From Bacillus sp. FJAT-27225 (GTDB taxonomy: Bacteria > Bacillota > Bacilli > Bacillales > Cytobacillaceae): a stretch of DNA of 64,000 nucleotides. The notes beneath the pieces were generated by a model that did not search any database, was not told the origin of the DNA, and was given only the letters and a program-made list of their open reading frames with translations. Positions 43,176-51,928 of the stretch are shown piece after piece. The stretch lies in contig NZ_MAYU01000021.1 in assembly GCF_001685025.1 (NCBI RefSeq), forward strand, positions 806,001 through 870,000, written 5' to 3'. Positions within the stretch are counted from its first letter, which is position 1. Every line of letters begins with the position of its first letter. The position numbers and the translations under genes were made by a program.

Positions 43176-43270
43176 CTTATCTTCCAAGCACAGGGCTTGC
43201 AGGATTTAGCACAGTGTTTAAACTGCTGCTGAGGTTTCTTCGGGCCAGTCCCTCCACCTCTCTGGATAAG
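43176..43270 (-). promoter_or_regulatory. Degenerate SAM-I (S-box) riboswitch upstream of the FbpA-like gene
   Basis: On the minus strand CTTATCCAGAGAGGTGGAGG, then GACTGGCCCGA, P3 arms CAGT/ACTG, TGCTAAATCC, the P4 GCAAG arms and closing AGATAAG give the complete P1-P4 layout. Two conserved kink-turn or core positions differ: GATGAA is GAAGAA and GCAAC is GCAGC. No strong terminator follows; CTTATC downstream could compete with P1. No methionine gene follows. Confidence 0.75.
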
Positions 43271-43442
43271 TAATAGTTTTTGATTTAGAGAATGTTTACA
43301 CTTTCAGTTTAAACATATTATTCCGAGTGGTCAACTCTAATTTGATTCCGTTGATGCAGTGGTGGAATAATAAACGACTTTAAACCTTTTTTACCAGCCA
43401 ACAACGCTACCCATATGGAACAAAACAATACAAGTGATAGTT

Positions 43443-43597
43443 GAATGACAACTCAGGGTACAGAGGTGCCAAGTTGTCATTCATAAAGGTGATGAATGAC
43501 AACTAAGAGGTGCGGAGTTGCTAAGATGTCATTCATAAAGGCGATGAATGACAACTAAGGGGTGCGGAGGCGCTAAGATGTAATTCATAGAGGCGTG
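43443..43597. repeat. Three tandem 51-52-bp hairpin repeats
   Basis: Units begin at 43443, 43494 and 43546 with GAATGACAACT and end with AGTTGTCATTC or AGATGTCATTC, the two being complementary, so each unit folds into a hairpin. Between the arms lies a purine-rich GGTGCGGAG stretch. The third unit is slightly degenerate. The rest of the 700-base gap holds only the SAM element and a terminator. Confidence 0.85.
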
Positions 43598-43709
43598 ACC
43601 ATGGGTTTCCACTGAGATTGATTGTTTCACATCCCAAAATTGTCCATAGTTTACGTAGCGTCAATGAATTGATTTAGGTGTTGCTAATAATACTGTTGTT
43701 TTCAAGTAT

Positions 43710-43745
43710 AAAAAATGGGAACACCCGATTTGGACGTTCCCGTTC
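43710..43745 (-). terminator. Terminator of the DinB-family gene
   Basis: On the minus strand GGGAAC pairs with GTTCCC around GTCCAAATCGGGT and is followed by ATTTTTTAT. Confidence 0.75.
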
Positions 43746-43797
43746 TTATTCCATTAAAGCTTCCTTTTAATGAATTAACAGTAAAGAGAATGAAGTT

Positions 43798-44292
43798 TTA
43801 AAAGCTGCGTTTTTCTGGCCAAGCTCCTTGCAATTTACTTAGCATTACAATTTGCCCAATATGATATGCATCGTGCATTGCTAAACTCTTTAGCTCAAGC
43901 ACTAATGAATGATCTTCTCCCGGGACCTGTCTATACAAATCTTCATGTTCTGATTTTGCTAGTATTTTCCCAAGTTCACGATGAACATAAGAGTATTCTT
44001 GTTTTGTTTTCTCCCAATTTTCTAACGTCTCTGTTGGTATCCGAAAGGTGGAATCATTATTGTCTGCCTGTGGTTCATTCTCTGTCTCGCCAAGAAATCT
44101 CATCAGAAATCGCTTTTCATAGAAAAGCAAATGACATACCAGTTCCCAGATGGAATGCATTCCTCCCTCAACTGGCTTCCAAACTGCCAGTTCAAAGGTA
44201 ACATCCTTTAGCACCTTTTCAAGCGGTGGAAACCAGTCTTCTTTATCTAAGCAGCTTGCCCATTGCTGTAACAAAAATGTCCTAACATCCAT
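43798..44292 (-). CDS. DinB-family protein, 164 aa
   Basis: A four-helix bundle of the DinB/YfiT type with a likely metal triad: His in IWELVCHLLFYEKRF and the His pair in MHDAYHIGQIVML. These are bacillithiol- or mycothiol-related S-transferase-like proteins of mostly unknown substrate. The ATG follows GGGAGGG. It stands alone. Confidence 0.85.
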   Translation of the reverse strand: MDVRTFLLQQWASCLDKEDWFPPLEKVLKDVTFELAVWKPVEGGMHSIWELVCHLLFYEKRFLMRFLGETENEPQADNNDSTFRIPTETLENWEKTKQEYSYVHRELGKILAKSEHEDLYRQVPGEDHSLVLELKSLAMHDAYHIGQIVMLSKLQGAWPEKRSF

Positions 44293-44378
44293 TTTCTATC
44301 CCTCCCATTTATCCCATTGGTCAAAATTCATATGCGGAGTGTTGTAGAAAACTATTAAGTTGACCCTTTAACAAAGTC

Positions 44379-46205
44379 TTATTTTAAATAGGTATTCAGA
44401 AACTCGAGTACTGCCCCGTATCCTTTAATCCGGTTTTCTTTTTTCATGAAGCCGTGTCCCTCATCCGGGAAAACGATATACTCTACAGGTACATTGTTCT
44501 TTTGGAGGGCTTGAACGATTTCGTCCGATTCCACTTGGAGGACACGCGGGTCATTGGCTCCCTGAAGGACAATGAGCGGCTTGTTGATCTTGTCGGCATG
44601 GAACAACGGTGAGATGCTCCGGATGTAGTCTGTTTGGGTATACGGATCCCCCATTTTTTTATAAAGGGCATCGCGGAAGCTTTCCCACCAGGCTGGAATG
44701 CTTTTTAGTGTACGTTCCCAGTTGGATACACCAAAAATGTCTACACCAACTTTAAACTCGTCTGGCCTGAATGCCAGGGCGGCGAGAACCATGAATCCGC
44801 CGTAGCTTCCTCCGATGATGCCGATTTTTTCGCCATCGATTTCTTCTTGTTCCTGCAAGAAGGTTTTTGCCTGGATGCAATCCTCCAGGTCGATTTCCCC
44901 ATGTTTCAGGTCAGCCGCACTGAAAAATGTTTTTCCGTATCCCGAACTGCCGCGGTTATTGACGGCGAGCACAGCATAGCCATGATTGGCAAGATACTGG
45001 AATAGCGGGTTATAATCGGTTGTCGACTGCCCGCCAGGACCACCATGAACATAGACTAGTGCAGGGGCTTTCTCACCAGCTTTTACATTTGGTTTGTAAT
45101 AAATTGAAGGAATCTCCAACCCGTCAAAGGAAGGATATCGGATCACCTTTGCACCCGCTAAATCAGCCTGGCTGATTTCGGGGTTAAGGGTCTCTGTCAG
45201 CTTTTTCATTGCACCTGTTTCGAGTGTATACGTATATAAATTGGTTGGAGAAGTCGGGCTGTTATACAAAAAGGAAATCAGTTTCTCATCGGCCGAAAAC
45301 TTCAAATTAATGATTTGCCCGCCCTCGAGTTCGGGTAGCTCCAGGTACTGGCCGCTGTTTACATTCAGAACCTTTACAACTGTGCTGGCATCCTGATTCA
45401 CGCCATAGGTGAGATAGGTTCCCTGTTCGGAAATGCGGGCGAACGTGATGTCCCACCTTTCCTTGACAACTTCCTCTGCAACTCCAGATTCAATATGATA
45501 TTTTTTCAAATAAAGGAACTCATCATTTTCATCTGTTACATAATAGAGGCTTTCAGAATTCGCGCTAAATGATCGAGGAGAGTTCTGAACATCCCCATCA
45601 TGTGGGGTGACATGGATGAAATTCTCTTTTTCGCGGTCATAAATGTATACATTCGCATCATTTGTATTTGTTATCTTCCCTAATGAAATATAGCGTTTGT
45701 CCGGAGAAACCGACCCGAACTCATACCCTTCATCATTTGTAAAAATGCAGGTTGATTCAAAGGTGGCACTATCCATTTCGTACACATCCATAAACGCCGG
45801 ATTTCGTTTATTGGAGCCGTAAAAGAAGCTCTCTCCATCCTTGCTCCAATGGTAAAACTGTGCCCGCTCCTGCTCCCCTGGAGTCAGGTCCACCGTTCCC
45901 CCGTTTTTATTTTGCACATAGATATGTAAGATTTCATTCCCGCCTTTGTCGCTTAAAAATAAAAAGCGGTCATCTTCCGGAAAAAAGGACGCAACTAGAA
46001 CTGCATCTTCTTCGGAATGGGAAAGCTGTGTCCGTGTTCCGTCTTCAGTCGAAACCGAATACGCATTATAGATGCCTGTCTTATCCCCTGAAAACAATAT
46101 CTTTTTTCCATCATAGGAAATAAAATTCCCTGCAATCGATTCCGAACCATAAAACTGTTCAAGCGTATACCGTCTCGTTTCAGTTGCCTTGTCCTCTTTC
46201 GCCAT
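44379..46205 (-). CDS. S9-family serine peptidase (prolyl oligopeptidase type), 608 aa
   Basis: An N-terminal beta-propeller (about 20-340; repeated units such as DGKKILFSGDKTG and DDRFLFLSDKGG) precedes an alpha/beta hydrolase domain. The catalytic Ser is in IGGSYGGFMV, Asp in GANDPRV and His in DEGHGF; VHGGPGGQ forms the oxyanion site. No signal peptide is present, so it acts in the cytosol on short peptides or acylated amino acids. I take the ATG at 46205, nine bases after GGGAGGA; a GTG at 46211 is too close. Confidence 0.9.
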   Translation of the reverse strand: MAKEDKATETRRYTLEQFYGSESIAGNFISYDGKKILFSGDKTGIYNAYSVSTEDGTRTQLSHSEEDAVLVASFFPEDDRFLFLSDKGGNEILHIYVQNKNGGTVDLTPGEQERAQFYHWSKDGESFFYGSNKRNPAFMDVYEMDSATFESTCIFTNDEGYEFGSVSPDKRYISLGKITNTNDANVYIYDREKENFIHVTPHDGDVQNSPRSFSANSESLYYVTDENDEFLYLKKYHIESGVAEEVVKERWDITFARISEQGTYLTYGVNQDASTVVKVLNVNSGQYLELPELEGGQIINLKFSADEKLISFLYNSPTSPTNLYTYTLETGAMKKLTETLNPEISQADLAGAKVIRYPSFDGLEIPSIYYKPNVKAGEKAPALVYVHGGPGGQSTTDYNPLFQYLANHGYAVLAVNNRGSSGYGKTFFSAADLKHGEIDLEDCIQAKTFLQEQEEIDGEKIGIIGGSYGGFMVLAALAFRPDEFKVGVDIFGVSNWERTLKSIPAWWESFRDALYKKMGDPYTQTDYIRSISPLFHADKINKPLIVLQGANDPRVLQVESDEIVQALQKNNVPVEYIVFPDEGHGFMKKENRIKGYGAVLEFLNTYLK

Positions 46206-46448
46206 AGCCACATTCCTCCCTTTCAGTAAACTATATAATTCTATAAAACAGGAAAGATACCCTTTTTATGCTTAAGAAATTTGGCTATAAGCTATGCAAA
46301 TTTTTTAAAAAGGGAGTTGCCGTATAATTCTAACGGGTCCTCTTTTCGACGGGAAAGTATATTTATATCGCTTAAATCATCTGTTTTAGCAATATAAATA
46401 ACACAGTAACTAGCAGAAAAAAGAGCATCGAGATATGTCAATGCTCTT

Positions 46449-46970
46449 TTACATTAGGTCAAAATCGGCTCCTTCTGGATACAAAGCGATATATTCCTCG
46501 TCTTCAGGGTTTAAATAAGCTATTTTTAGTCCTTCAAGCAGGTTGTTGTTCTTTAATTCTTCTATGATTGTTTGTGTTGCCCTCTCAATATTTACAACAT
46601 AGTTTACTATATTAACTGTACCACTACCTATATCTCCGCCATCACAAGAACCGTTGCCTGTCCAACCTAAACATTCATTCATTAAATCCTCAACGTGATG
46701 TCGTTTTTCAAGAGTTGCTTCCATCTGGCCTTCTTCATAGCTGTATTGAACAACAAGCTCGAATAGTTCATCTTCATCCAGATAATCGTACCCCTCATCA
46801 GCTTTTTCTTCTGCTAATTCGTCCATCAACTTTTCTGCCTTTTGAAATAGTGATAATTTCTGTTCCTTAGTCTCGCCAGTATCTCCAACAGTACCGTAAT
46901 GAATTACAAGCGTTTTTCCATCTTGCCAAACTTCCCAATACAAAACCTCATCATCAATCTGTTTAATCAT
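46449..46970 (-). CDS. WGR-like domain protein, 173 aa
   Basis: The N-terminus (LYWEVWQDGKTLVIHYGTVG, followed by a KAEKLMDEL helix) resembles the start of WGR-type domains. The acidic C-terminal part has no recognised domain (ECLGWTGNGSCDGGDIGSG, IAYLNPEDEEYIALYPEGAD). The ATG at 46970 gives the conventional start; a TTG at 46979 is better spaced from GGGGTG and is an alternative. The function is unknown. Confidence 0.65.
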   Translation of the reverse strand: MIKQIDDEVLYWEVWQDGKTLVIHYGTVGDTGETKEQKLSLFQKAEKLMDELAEEKADEGYDYLDEDELFELVVQYSYEEGQMEATLEKRHHVEDLMNECLGWTGNGSCDGGDIGSGTVNIVNYVVNIERATQTIIEELKNNNLLEGLKIAYLNPEDEEYIALYPEGADFDLM

Positions 46971-46979
46971 CTTAATCAA

Positions 46980-47416
46980 GATTAGCACCCCACATTGACA
47001 TAGACATAGCACTCTAATCAGCAAGGACAATAGCTTTTGTCCGACATTATTATATTTGCTAATTCTCTGTTACTTTTTATCGAATTTCAACTTAAACCTT
47101 GTTAGCAATAAAAAAGACAAAACAATACTCTGCTAATTTGTCTGTTTATCAACTTCATGCCTTTACTAGCTGCCCCATTCCCCTTGGAATCAATTCAAAT
47201 AAAAAGAAGTGGCACTTGATAGTATCCTAATTTCCTTGCTTTTCCTTTATCTCCGCACAGATAGTTCTCACAAACTTACATTTTAACGCCTAGAATAGTA
47301 ATGTTGAATGGTTCGATACTAGGTTAGTAACCAAACTGTAAACTGTTTGTTAAATAAAAGCATCCAAGTTGAAACCTTCATTGTATACACTAAATACTTG
47401 TAAGGAGTGACGGAAG
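46980..47416. other. Intergenic region, nothing distinctive
   Basis: AT-rich spacer. A weak AGACAAA / TTTGTCT stem lies near 47113-47143. I see no gene. Confidence 0.4.
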
Positions 47417-47746
47417 ATGAAAAGCATTACAGTAGATAAGTTAAAATTCAAGAAACAATTATCGGTGATTGAACAAATCACACTGAAAGATTTTCTGTAT
47501 ACCTGGGTTGGGGGCTTAAGCAAAGGATTGGAGAAGGAGAAGGAGAACGATATTTTTCACCTAGAATACACTGAAGATGCATTTGCCAAAATGGAAAAAA
47601 CGACGAATGAGACCGATTTTTTGATTTCTGATGAATTTTATTTCAGGTACATAACGATCACCGAAGATAATAAAATTGTCATAGGTATTTTAGACAGGAA
47701 TTCAGAATTAAAACATAAAATCATTTCGCTACAAGAAATTAAATAG
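47417..47746 (+). CDS. Hypothetical protein, 109 aa
   Basis: The frame starts with ATG after AAGGAGTGA and encodes a soluble alpha/beta protein (LEYTEDAFAKMEKTTNETDF, YITITEDNKIVIGILDRN). I do not recognise a family. It is monocistronic between the WGR-like gene and mtnE. Confidence 0.65.
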   Translation: MKSITVDKLKFKKQLSVIEQITLKDFLYTWVGGLSKGLEKEKENDIFHLEYTEDAFAKMEKTTNETDFLISDEFYFRYITITEDNKIVIGILDRNSELKHKIISLQEIK

Positions 47747-47971
47747 TTCTAAACTATCCGCAAAGAAGCAGCGTTTTACATAACAGGTTCCGGTTCCGTT
47801 ACATATCGCAAAAAGTGAATGTATAGCTAAATGCTGTCAAGTAAAATGCAGTTCAATTTACACCGTATTTACCGTGCTTTTTGTATGCGAAAAAATAGAA
47901 CTTAAGCTACAATCACAGTCGAGGATAGCGTATTTGATATTAAAATCAATCAAAGCGGAACCTTACTATGT

Positions 47972-48004
47972 AAAGGCACGAAGAACTACTCTTCGTGCCT
48001 TTCG
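47972..48004. terminator. Bidirectional terminator between the hypothetical gene and mtnE
   Basis: AAAGGCACGAAGA pairs perfectly with TCTTCGTGCCTTT around ACTAC. It lies 12 bases beyond the mtnE stop. Confidence 0.9.
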
Positions 48005-48015
48005 TTCATATTGTA

Positions 48016-49179
48016 TTAAAACAGATCCAGCTTTTCAATTCTATGTACTGCCTCAATAAGCCGCTCCTCATCAACGAGCAGGCCAACGCGGACATATCCG
48101 TCGCCATGCTCACCAAAGCCGTTTCCTGCTGCGACTGCTACGTCGGCTTTTTCCAGTAGTAAATCAGCAAATTCTTCGCTGGTGAATCCTTCGGGCACTG
48201 GAAGCCAGGCAAAAAAGGAACCTTGGGGCGCTTCGACGTCCCACCCTATTTCCCGGCAAGCGGCGATGAATGTATCACGGCGACTTTCATAGCGGTCAAC
48301 AAGCTCGTCGACGGATGTTTGATCTCCCGTCAATGCTTCCACTGCCGCTTTTTGGACAGCAGGAAAAAGGCTGCAATATAAATGATCCTGGATGAGATTG
48401 ATTGCTTCAATGATTTCTGCATTTCCAACTGCAAATCCAACGCGCCAGCCTGCCATATTGTATGTTTTTGACAGGGTGTACATCTCAATGCCAACATCCT
48501 TCGCTCCCTCTACTTCAAGGAAACTAACCGGTTTTTTCCCATTGTAGCCAATTGCGCCGTAGGCAAAATCATGTACAACTGCGATCTGATTTTCCTTTGC
48601 AAACCGGACTGTTTCTTCAAAGAAGGCATGATCTGCAGTTGCACCAGTTGGGTTGTTTGGATAGTTCAAGTACATTAACTTTCCTTTTTCCTTTTGTTCC
48701 GCGGTGAACGCCTCATAATCTGGCAAAAAACCATTCTCCGCTTTTAAGGGGAACGTTTCATATTCGACATTGGCAAGGGCAACACCTGATAAATAATCCG
48801 GATAACCCGGATCTGGTAATAGCATCGTGTCTCCGTCATTTAATAAACACAGGGGCAATTCTACTAATCCCGCTTTCGTTCCAAATAAAATCGCCACTTC
48901 TGTTTCAGGGTCCAGTTTGACGCCGTATTGTTTTTTGTAAAACTCTACTGCAGCTTCCTTTAATTCCGGAATGCCGCGGAAAGGCGAATATTTATGGGTT
49001 TTCGGATCTTCTGCAGCCACCTGCAGTGCTTTTACGATATTGGCAGGCGTGGGCTGATCAGGATTTCCCTGCCCCAAGTTGATAACATCCCTTCCCTCAG
49101 CTACTGCTTTGTTGACTTTATTGACAAGGGAAGCAAAAAATTGCTGCGGTAACTTCTTCAATCTCTGTGAATATTGCAT
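48016..49179 (-). CDS. mtnE: Methionine-salvage aminotransferase MtnE
   Basis: A 387-residue class I PLP aminotransferase closely resembling B. subtilis MtnE (YkrV): RLKKLPQQFFASLVNKVNKA, DVINLGQGNPDQPTP, HKYSPFRG, LMYLNYPNNPTGATA, VVHDFAYGAIG and the PLP lysine in YTLSKTYNMAGWRVGFA. It converts 2-keto-4-methylthiobutyrate to methionine in the salvage pathway. The ATG at 49179 has GAGGATACCC upstream; the frame reaches 49191. It is divergent from mtnU, as in B. subtilis. Confidence 0.88.
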   Translation of the reverse strand: MQYSQRLKKLPQQFFASLVNKVNKAVAEGRDVINLGQGNPDQPTPANIVKALQVAAEDPKTHKYSPFRGIPELKEAAVEFYKKQYGVKLDPETEVAILFGTKAGLVELPLCLLNDGDTMLLPDPGYPDYLSGVALANVEYETFPLKAENGFLPDYEAFTAEQKEKGKLMYLNYPNNPTGATADHAFFEETVRFAKENQIAVVHDFAYGAIGYNGKKPVSFLEVEGAKDVGIEMYTLSKTYNMAGWRVGFAVGNAEIIEAINLIQDHLYCSLFPAVQKAAVEALTGDQTSVDELVDRYESRRDTFIAACREIGWDVEAPQGSFFAWLPVPEGFTSEEFADLLLEKADVAVAAGNGFGEHGDGYVRVGLLVDEERLIEAVHRIEKLDLF

Positions 49180-49278
49180 GGGTATCCTCATTTCTTACAC
49201 TATTTTATAAACATAAATATTGCGAATTTACTAGAAATTCTATAACTTTAATATAAACTTGTCTAGCGAGGGATAAAA

Positions 49279-50061
49279 ATGAAGATTGCTTGTGTGCAAA
49301 TGAATATCCAATTTGGAGATATTGAACAGAACTTTACCAGTGTTGAGAACTATATAAAAAAAGCAGCCTCAGAAAAGGCGGATACCATCGTTTTTCCTGA
49401 GATGTGGAATACTGGGTACGCATTGGAACGACTGGATCAACTAGCTGATGAAAACGGGCAGAGAACACAGAATTTGCTAAGTGAACTTGCATTGAAATTC
49501 AATGTGAACATTGTTGGCGGATCGGTTGCAACCAAACGGGACGGCAGTTTTTATAATACGATGTATGTTGCCAATCGAAATGGAGAAATCGTGGCTGACT
49601 ATGATAAAGCTCATCTTTTTAAACTGATGGATGAACATCATTTTATGAAGGCAGGCCAAAAGATGAATACGTTTGAATTGGATGGAATCACCTGCGGCGG
49701 CGTGATCTGCTATGATATCCGTTTCCCGGAATGGATTCTAGCGCATGTCCTGAAAGGTGCAAAAATTATGTTCGTCCCAGCTGAATGGCCTTCAAAACGA
49801 ATTGATCATTGGCAAATCCTGCTCCAGGCGCGCGCTATTGAAAACCAGTGCTTCATCGTGGCTGTCAATAATGTGGGATCGAATCCTAACAATGAATTTA
49901 ATGGGCATTCAATGGTGATTGCACCATGGGGAGAACTGCTCCTCAGCCGACAAACAGAAGAAGGAATCTATTATGCCGATTTAGATTTGAAAGAAGTCGA
50001 TCGTGTCCGAAACGCGATTCCTGTTTTTCAAGACCGCAGAGCGGATTTATATGCTAAATAA
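49279..50061 (+). CDS. mtnU: Carbon-nitrogen hydrolase MtnU (methionine salvage-linked omega-amidase type)
   Basis: A 260-residue nitrilase-family protein with the Glu-Lys-Cys triad: Glu41 in VFPEMWNTGY, Lys110 in ADYDKAHLF and Cys144 in GVICYDIRFPEW. Together with the divergent mtnE this is the mtnU (ykrU) arrangement of Bacillus, where the amidase is thought to hydrolyse the alpha-ketoglutaramate-like by-product of the MtnE reaction. The ATG follows a GCGAGGGA site. Confidence 0.88.
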   Translation: MKIACVQMNIQFGDIEQNFTSVENYIKKAASEKADTIVFPEMWNTGYALERLDQLADENGQRTQNLLSELALKFNVNIVGGSVATKRDGSFYNTMYVANRNGEIVADYDKAHLFKLMDEHHFMKAGQKMNTFELDGITCGGVICYDIRFPEWILAHVLKGAKIMFVPAEWPSKRIDHWQILLQARAIENQCFIVAVNNVGSNPNNEFNGHSMVIAPWGELLLSRQTEEGIYYADLDLKEVDRVRNAIPVFQDRRADLYAK

Positions 50062-50089
50062 GTGAAATTAATAGTTTCACTTATTTGAT

Positions 50090-50280
50090 TGTAGCCGAAG
50101 GGGCGAAGACTCGTTCGAAAATGCAAAAGACGCATTTTCTCCTGCGATGCTTTTCAGGGAAGTTATTTCAACGTCCTGGTGGGAGAAAAGGGACAGTGGG
50201 AGACCCCACAGGCGCTTAAAGCGCCGAGGAGGCTCCCCGCCCACGGAAAGCGAAGCTCCTGGAGCGGAAATCCTCAAAAA
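50090..50280 (+). repeat. GC-rich structured intergenic repeat common in Bacillaceae
   Basis: AGGCGCTTAAAGCGCCGAGG, CTCCCCGCCCACGGAAAG and CTCCTGGAGCGGAAATC are the hallmarks of an intergenic element seen in very many Bacillaceae genomes. It folds into several hairpins (GGCGCTT/AAGCGCC; GCTCCTGGAGC). This copy carries an extra stretch (about 50110-50185) in its left half. It lies between mtnU and the SAM riboswitch. Confidence 0.7.
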
Positions 50281-50407
50281 GTTTAAGTTCCACTTAAATA
50301 AAAATAAGGTATTCAAAATTACGAAAACAAAATTTGAAACTATATTATTGACAAATAATAATAACATTTGTAATATTCATATATGCTTTAATAATTGAAT
50401 AGTTATA

Positions 50408-50509
50408 CTTATCAAGAGTGACCGAGGGACAGGCCCGATGACGTCCGGCAACCTCCTTAAAAGGGAAGGTGCTAATTCCTTCAGAATGATTTTCATTCTG
50501 GAAGATAAG
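50408..50509 (+). promoter_or_regulatory. SAM-I (S-box) riboswitch of metNIQ
   Basis: All conserved parts are present: CTTATCAAGAG (P1), GAGGGAC-AGGCCCGATGA, CCGGCAACC, GAAGGTGCTAATTCC, the P4 arms CAGAATGA/TCATTCTG and the closing GATAAG. A terminator follows. SAM binding should stop transcription before the methionine transporter genes. Confidence 0.95.
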
Positions 50510-50525
50510 TCGAATATAGTTTTTC

Positions 50526-50560
50526 GATGCTTCTTTCAGTTTGAAAGAGGCATTTTTTAT
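50526..50560 (+). terminator. Riboswitch expression-platform terminator
   Basis: ATGC-TCTTTCA pairs with TGAAAGAGGCAT, then TTTTTTATTTTT. It starts 16 bases after the S-box. Confidence 0.85.
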
Positions 50561-50597
50561 TTTTAGGGTCTGTTATTACTAAATGTGCTGGCTGAAA

Positions 50598-50795
50598 ACT
50601 AAACGGAGAAATTCCGGCTATATTGGGAAATAACCATATTCCCCTAAAAATAAGGGGAGTTTTTCCGGTTATATGATTCAAACCATTGAATTTGAGTTGT
50701 ATTAAGAGCAGATAAGAGGAATTTGTCCGCTAATACTAGCTTCATAAGCTGTCTTTATTTACATTAGGGGAATTTCTCCGCTTATTTATTTTCAT
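50598..50795. repeat. Four copies of a short GGGGAATTTCTCCG-type repeat
   Basis: Related pieces lie at about 50600 (ACGGAGAAATTCCGGCTAT), 50651 (AGGGGAGTTTTTCCGGTTAT), 50714 (AGAGGAATTTGTCCGCTAAT) and 50766 (AGGGGAATTTCTCCGCTTAT). They separate the riboswitch terminator from metN by about 350 bases, longer than usual. Confidence 0.6.
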
Positions 50796-50914
50796 ACTCA
50801 GAGTGATTTTTTAAGAAAAATAGAAATAAGGCCGGGCTCGAACAGTCATCGGTTCCACCATGTTCACTGATTCACTAAAACCGCCTCGTTTCACTTAATT
50901 GGAGAGAAGCTTGT

Positions 50915-51928
50915 ATGATTACTATTCGTAATTTATCAAAAACATATCAAACAAAAAGCGGACCTGTTAAAGGTGTCGATGATGTGTCCCTTACTGTTGA
51001 AGAGGGCGAAATCTATGGAATTGTCGGTTATTCCGGGGCTGGGAAAAGCTCACTGCTTCGCTGCATCAATTTATTGGAGCGCCCTTCTTCCGGGGAAATC
51101 ACGGTAGACGGGATAAATTTAACCTCGTTAAACGGTGAACAACTTCGCCAAGCACGTCTGAAAATAGGGATGATATTTCAGCATTTCTATTTAATCAGCC
51201 AGAAAACAGTCTATGAGAATATTACGTTTTCCTTAAGGGCAGCCAATACGCCAGCTAAGCTCATTCCCTCCCGAGTGGAAGAATTGCTTGAGATGGTTGG
51301 ACTCTCAGATAAACGCGATGTGTATCCTGCACAGTTAAGCGGTGGGCAAAAGCAGCGGGTCGGCATAGCAAGGGCATTGGCCAATAATCCAAGTGTTCTC
51401 CTCTGCGATGAGGCCACTTCGGCATTGGATCCAACAACAACCCGTTCGATTCTTAGCCTATTAAAAAAAATCAACGAGGAACTGAATATCACGATTGTGT
51501 TGATTACCCATGAGATGAATGTCGTCAAGGAAATTTGCGATCGAATGGCGATTATGCAAGACGGGAAAATCATCGAGAAAGGCACTGTCTATGACGTCTT
51601 CTCCAATCCGCAAACAGACCTTGCCAAGGAATTTATCTCTAGCGTTGTTTCCTACGATGTTCCTGAAGCTATTTTACAAAAATGCAAAGGAACGATTGTA
51701 AAGGTAACCTTTAAAGGTGATGTCGCTGGTGAAGGCGTCATTTCCGATACGCTAAAGACATTTAACGTCAAAGGAAATTTCCTTCATGGGTCGATTGAAT
51801 ATATCGGAGGCGCCCCGCTAGGTGTCTTTGTGATGGAACTCAGCGGCCAAAACGAGGAAATAAACGAGGCGATTCAATTTATTAAAAATCGTACATCCCA
51901 TGTGGAGGTGCTGCGAGATGGGCTTTGA
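50915..51928 (+). CDS. metN: Methionine ABC transporter ATP-binding protein MetN
   Basis: A 337-residue ABC ATPase: Walker A GYSGAGKSSL, Q-loop FQHFYL, signature LSGGQKQRVG, Walker B VLLCDEATSALD and switch His in LITHEMN. The C-terminal NIL domain (about 270-337) is the regulatory methionine-binding domain of MetN. The ATG follows GGAGAG. It overlaps metI by 11 bases and lies behind an S-box riboswitch. Confidence 0.95.
   Translation: MITIRNLSKTYQTKSGPVKGVDDVSLTVEEGEIYGIVGYSGAGKSSLLRCINLLERPSSGEITVDGINLTSLNGEQLRQARLKIGMIFQHFYLISQKTVYENITFSLRAANTPAKLIPSRVEELLEMVGLSDKRDVYPAQLSGGQKQRVGIARALANNPSVLLCDEATSALDPTTTRSILSLLKKINEELNITIVLITHEMNVVKEICDRMAIMQDGKIIEKGTVYDVFSNPQTDLAKEFISSVVSYDVPEAILQKCKGTIVKVTFKGDVAGEGVISDTLKTFNVKGNFLHGSIEYIGGAPLGVFVMELSGQNEEINEAIQFIKNRTSHVEVLRDGL

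Noticed and set aside
43443-43597. CRISPR array
   Set aside because: The repeats are contiguous 51-52-bp hairpin units without unique spacers; no cas genes are nearby. No other CRISPR-like array was seen.
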